The notes beneath the pieces were generated by a model, which worked only from the letters and a program-made list of their open reading frames with translations, had not been told where the DNA came from and searched no databases. Below, piece after piece: positions 15,140-16,431 of a stretch of 16,431 nt of DNA. Position 1 is the stretch's first letter, and the number at the start of each line of letters is the position of its first letter. The translations under genes and the position numbers were made by a program. Location: positions 437-16,867 of the forward strand of contig DCAT01000149.1 in assembly GCA_002312935.1 (NCBI GenBank), read 5' to 3'. This stretch comes from Oceanospirillaceae bacterium UBA1126. Lineage in GTDB: Bacteria > Pseudomonadota > Gammaproteobacteria > Pseudomonadales > Balneatricaceae.

Positions 15140-15586
15140 TTAGGCAATGGTGACCAGAGGTTGATCAAACTCAACAGCTTCGCCGTCTGCGACCAGAATT
15201 GCAGTCACAGTGCCCGACTTGTCAGCTTCAATTTGATTCATCATCTTCATTGCTTCGACAATACAAACAGGGTCTCCGACTTTAACGTGCTTGCCTATTT
15301 CTACGAATGGCGGTGACGATGGCGATGGGGCGCGATAAAAAGTTCCTACCATAGGGGACGGAATGACCTTACCTTTTGCTGCTGGGGCGGCAGCTTCTGC
15401 TTCCATGGGCACAGCAACAGGCGCAGCGATGGGAGCAACTGGGGCCGGCGCGTAAGCTACAGGGGCTGTGGTTGCAGTTGAGCCTCTACTTATTCGAACA
15501 GCTTCTTCTCCTTCCTTGATTTCAATCTCGGCAATATCTGAAGATTCTAGCAGTTCGATCAGTTTTTTTACTTTTCTAATATCCAT
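15140..15586 (-). CDS. accB: Acetyl-CoA carboxylase, biotin carboxyl carrier protein
   Basis: Carries biotin between AccC and the AccAD carboxyltransferase. 148 residues: N-terminal helix MDIRKVKKLIELLESSDI with IEIKEGEEAVRISR (21-34), a Pro/Ala-rich flexible linker (about 38-70), then the biotinyl domain from VIPSPMVGTFYRAPSP to the end. The biotin lysine is Lys114 in EAMKMMNQIE, and the 'thumb' loop is represented by YRAPSPSSPPFVEIG. GAGGA lies ten bases upstream of the ATG. It follows aroQ by 66 bases and precedes accC by 14. The order aroQ-accB-accC is common in gammaproteobacteria. Confidence 0.98.
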   Translation of the reverse strand: MDIRKVKKLIELLESSDIAEIEIKEGEEAVRISRGSTATTAPVAYAPAPVAPIAAPVAVPMEAEAAAPAAKGKVIPSPMVGTFYRAPSPSSPPFVEIGKHVKVGDPVCIVEAMKMMNQIEADKSGTVTAILVADGEAVEFDQPLVTIA

Positions 15587-15652
15587 TCTTTATTTTCCTC
15601 GGTACCAAATCATGATGCACTGAAAGTTAACTGGGCTTATCTTGCGTTCAAC

Positions 15653-16093
15653 TTAGATTGATAGTTTTCTGAAAATAGCCTCCAGAGCCAACTCGTAACC
15701 TTGCGCTCCCAAGCCAACAATACTGCCAACTGCAATGTCGGCAAAATACGACTTTCGTCGAAATTCTTCCCGTGCATGAAGATTGGAAAGATGAACTTCG
15801 ATAAATGGAATCTCAGCGGCCAGGATTGCATCTCTTAATGTAACGCTGGTGTGAGTGAATCCGCCGAAATTCACAATAATAAAAGCGGTACCGTCAATTC
15901 GTGCTAAATGAAGTCGGTCGACCAATTCAGATTCTGCATTGCTCTGAAGATGAGAGTACTCATGTCCAACCTCGCTGCACTGCTCCAGGAGGCGCTGATT
16001 AATATTATCTAGAGTATCTGAGCCGTAAATATGCGGCTCGCGTGTGCCAAGAAGGTTTAAGTTGGGCCCATGTAAAGCCAGGATGGATGCCAT
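15653..16093 (-). CDS. aroQ: 3-dehydroquinate dehydratase, type II
   Basis: Dehydrates 3-dehydroquinate to 3-dehydroshikimate in the shikimate pathway, supplying chorismate for tryptophan, phenylalanine, tyrosine and folate. 146 residues, typical of the dodecameric type II enzyme. Landmarks: LHGPNLNLLGTREPHIYG with Arg18 and catalytic Tyr23, SNAESELVDRLH (51-62), GFTHTSVTLRDA (78-89) with His81, the catalytic His101 in EVHLSN, and REEFRRKSYFADIAVGSIVGLGAQGYELAL. The usual N-P-G/A before FTHTS reads N-F-G (75-77), a mild departure in a substrate loop. AGGAAG lies eight bases before the ATG. A weak sigma70 candidate lies about 40 bases upstream. Confidence 0.96.
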   Translation of the reverse strand: MASILALHGPNLNLLGTREPHIYGSDTLDNINQRLLEQCSEVGHEYSHLQSNAESELVDRLHLARIDGTAFIIVNFGGFTHTSVTLRDAILAAEIPFIEVHLSNLHAREEFRRKSYFADIAVGSIVGLGAQGYELALEAIFRKLSI

Positions 16094-16134
16094 AGCGATT
16101 TCTTCCTAAGTAGAGCTTAAGACAATTTAGCGAA

Positions 16135-16163
16135 ATTTTAGCGCTGTTTGCCAATTTTAACAG
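16135..16163 (-). promoter_or_regulatory. Weak promoter candidate for aroQ-accBC
   Basis: On the - strand CTGTTA (16163-16158) and TAAAAT (16140-16135) lie 17 bases apart in AT-rich sequence, about 40 bases before the aroQ start. The -10 matches 5 of 6, the -35 only 3 of 6. The 191-base gap 16094-16284 shows no other gene. Confidence 0.3.
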
Positions 16164-16284
16164 CATTTTCACAGAAATTACGAGGCACTGCATCCCGAAT
16201 AATGAATTAAGTACATATTCGATGGATTCAGGGCGTCACAAGAATAGATTGAGAGTGCTCATACTTAATCTAAGGGCGCACTAG

Positions 16285-16431
16285 CTAGGGAATCAGTTTG
16301 AATTCGGCCTGTTGCGGAGGATAACAGAAGCCCCATTCTGCGCAGCCTTGGTACTCAATTACCAAAACAGCATCGGGGTTAGGGACCGTTGTTAAGGCAA
16401 GGTCTGCATTGATTAGATTGTAATAAGCCTC
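16285..16431 (-). CDS. DsbD N-terminal-domain protein, partial (start outside window)
   Basis: An open frame enters from the right edge and ends at the TAG at 16287-16285, giving 48 C-terminal residues. VIEYQGCAEWGFCYPPQ (25-41 of the fragment) is the signature of the periplasmic N-terminal domain of DsbD (nDsbD), whose two cysteines pass electrons to periplasmic thiol partners; both cysteines are present (fragment residues 30 and 36). In ordinary DsbD this motif is followed by a linker and eight membrane helices. Here the protein stops nine residues after the second-Cys motif (CYPPQ), and the 191 bases to aroQ contain no remaining membrane domain. dsbD commonly lies upstream of aroQ-accBC in pseudomonads. 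So this is either a stand-alone nDsbD-type protein or a truncated dsbD. Confidence 0.75.
   Translation of the reverse strand, partial: EAYYNLINADLALTTVPNPDAVLVIEYQGCAEWGFCYPPQQAEFKLIP

Overview
The window looks like a chromosomal segment of a free-living, moderately AT-rich gammaproteobacterium, probably marine and in the Cellvibrionales/Pseudomonadales neighbourhood. This placement is inferred from gene order (trpGDC; aroQ-accB-accC-prmA and dusB-fis-purH-purD) and from the Fis, DusB, PrmA and AccC sequences. It was not tested by database search. I see no tRNA, rRNA, CRISPR array, transposase or insertion sequence.

Left part, + strand (1-4669): the 3' part of trpG (cut by the window start), trpD and trpC of tryptophan synthesis; a secreted or membrane-anchored DUF2147 protein; an OsmC-family thiol peroxidase-like protein; and hisC, one base after the osmC stop. 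Strong hairpins straddle the stop codons of trpC and hisC, and the second lies at the convergent junction with the next block.

Central block, - strand (9361 down to 4694): dusB, fis, purH, purD and a HIT-family hydrolase, reading right to left. A good sigma70-type promoter lies upstream of dusB, with a direct repeat over its -10 and an inverted repeat over its -35. The block joins tRNA dihydrouridylation, the Fis nucleoid regulator and the last steps of purine synthesis.

Accessory block (about 9553-12691): placed between prmA and dusB, which are close neighbours in many gammaproteobacteria. It holds a PUA-less glutamate 5-kinase-like protein (- strand), a roughly 400-base divergent promoter region with hairpins, a small NTF2/SnoaL-like protein (+ strand), and two different TauE/SafE-family membrane permeases (- strand), the first only 6 bases after prmA. 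This is the least ordinary part of the window.

Right part, - strand (16431 down to 12698): the end of a protein with the DsbD N-terminal (periplasmic) domain that stops immediately after that domain, then aroQ, accB, accC and prmA: shikimate pathway, the biotin carrier and biotin carboxylase of acetyl-CoA carboxylase, and ribosomal protein L11 methylation.

Most of the window is conserved housekeeping sequence. I found no convincing new multi-gene system. The best leads are the accessory insertion, the short ProB-like kinase, the stand-alone nDsbD-type protein and several unexplained inverted repeats.
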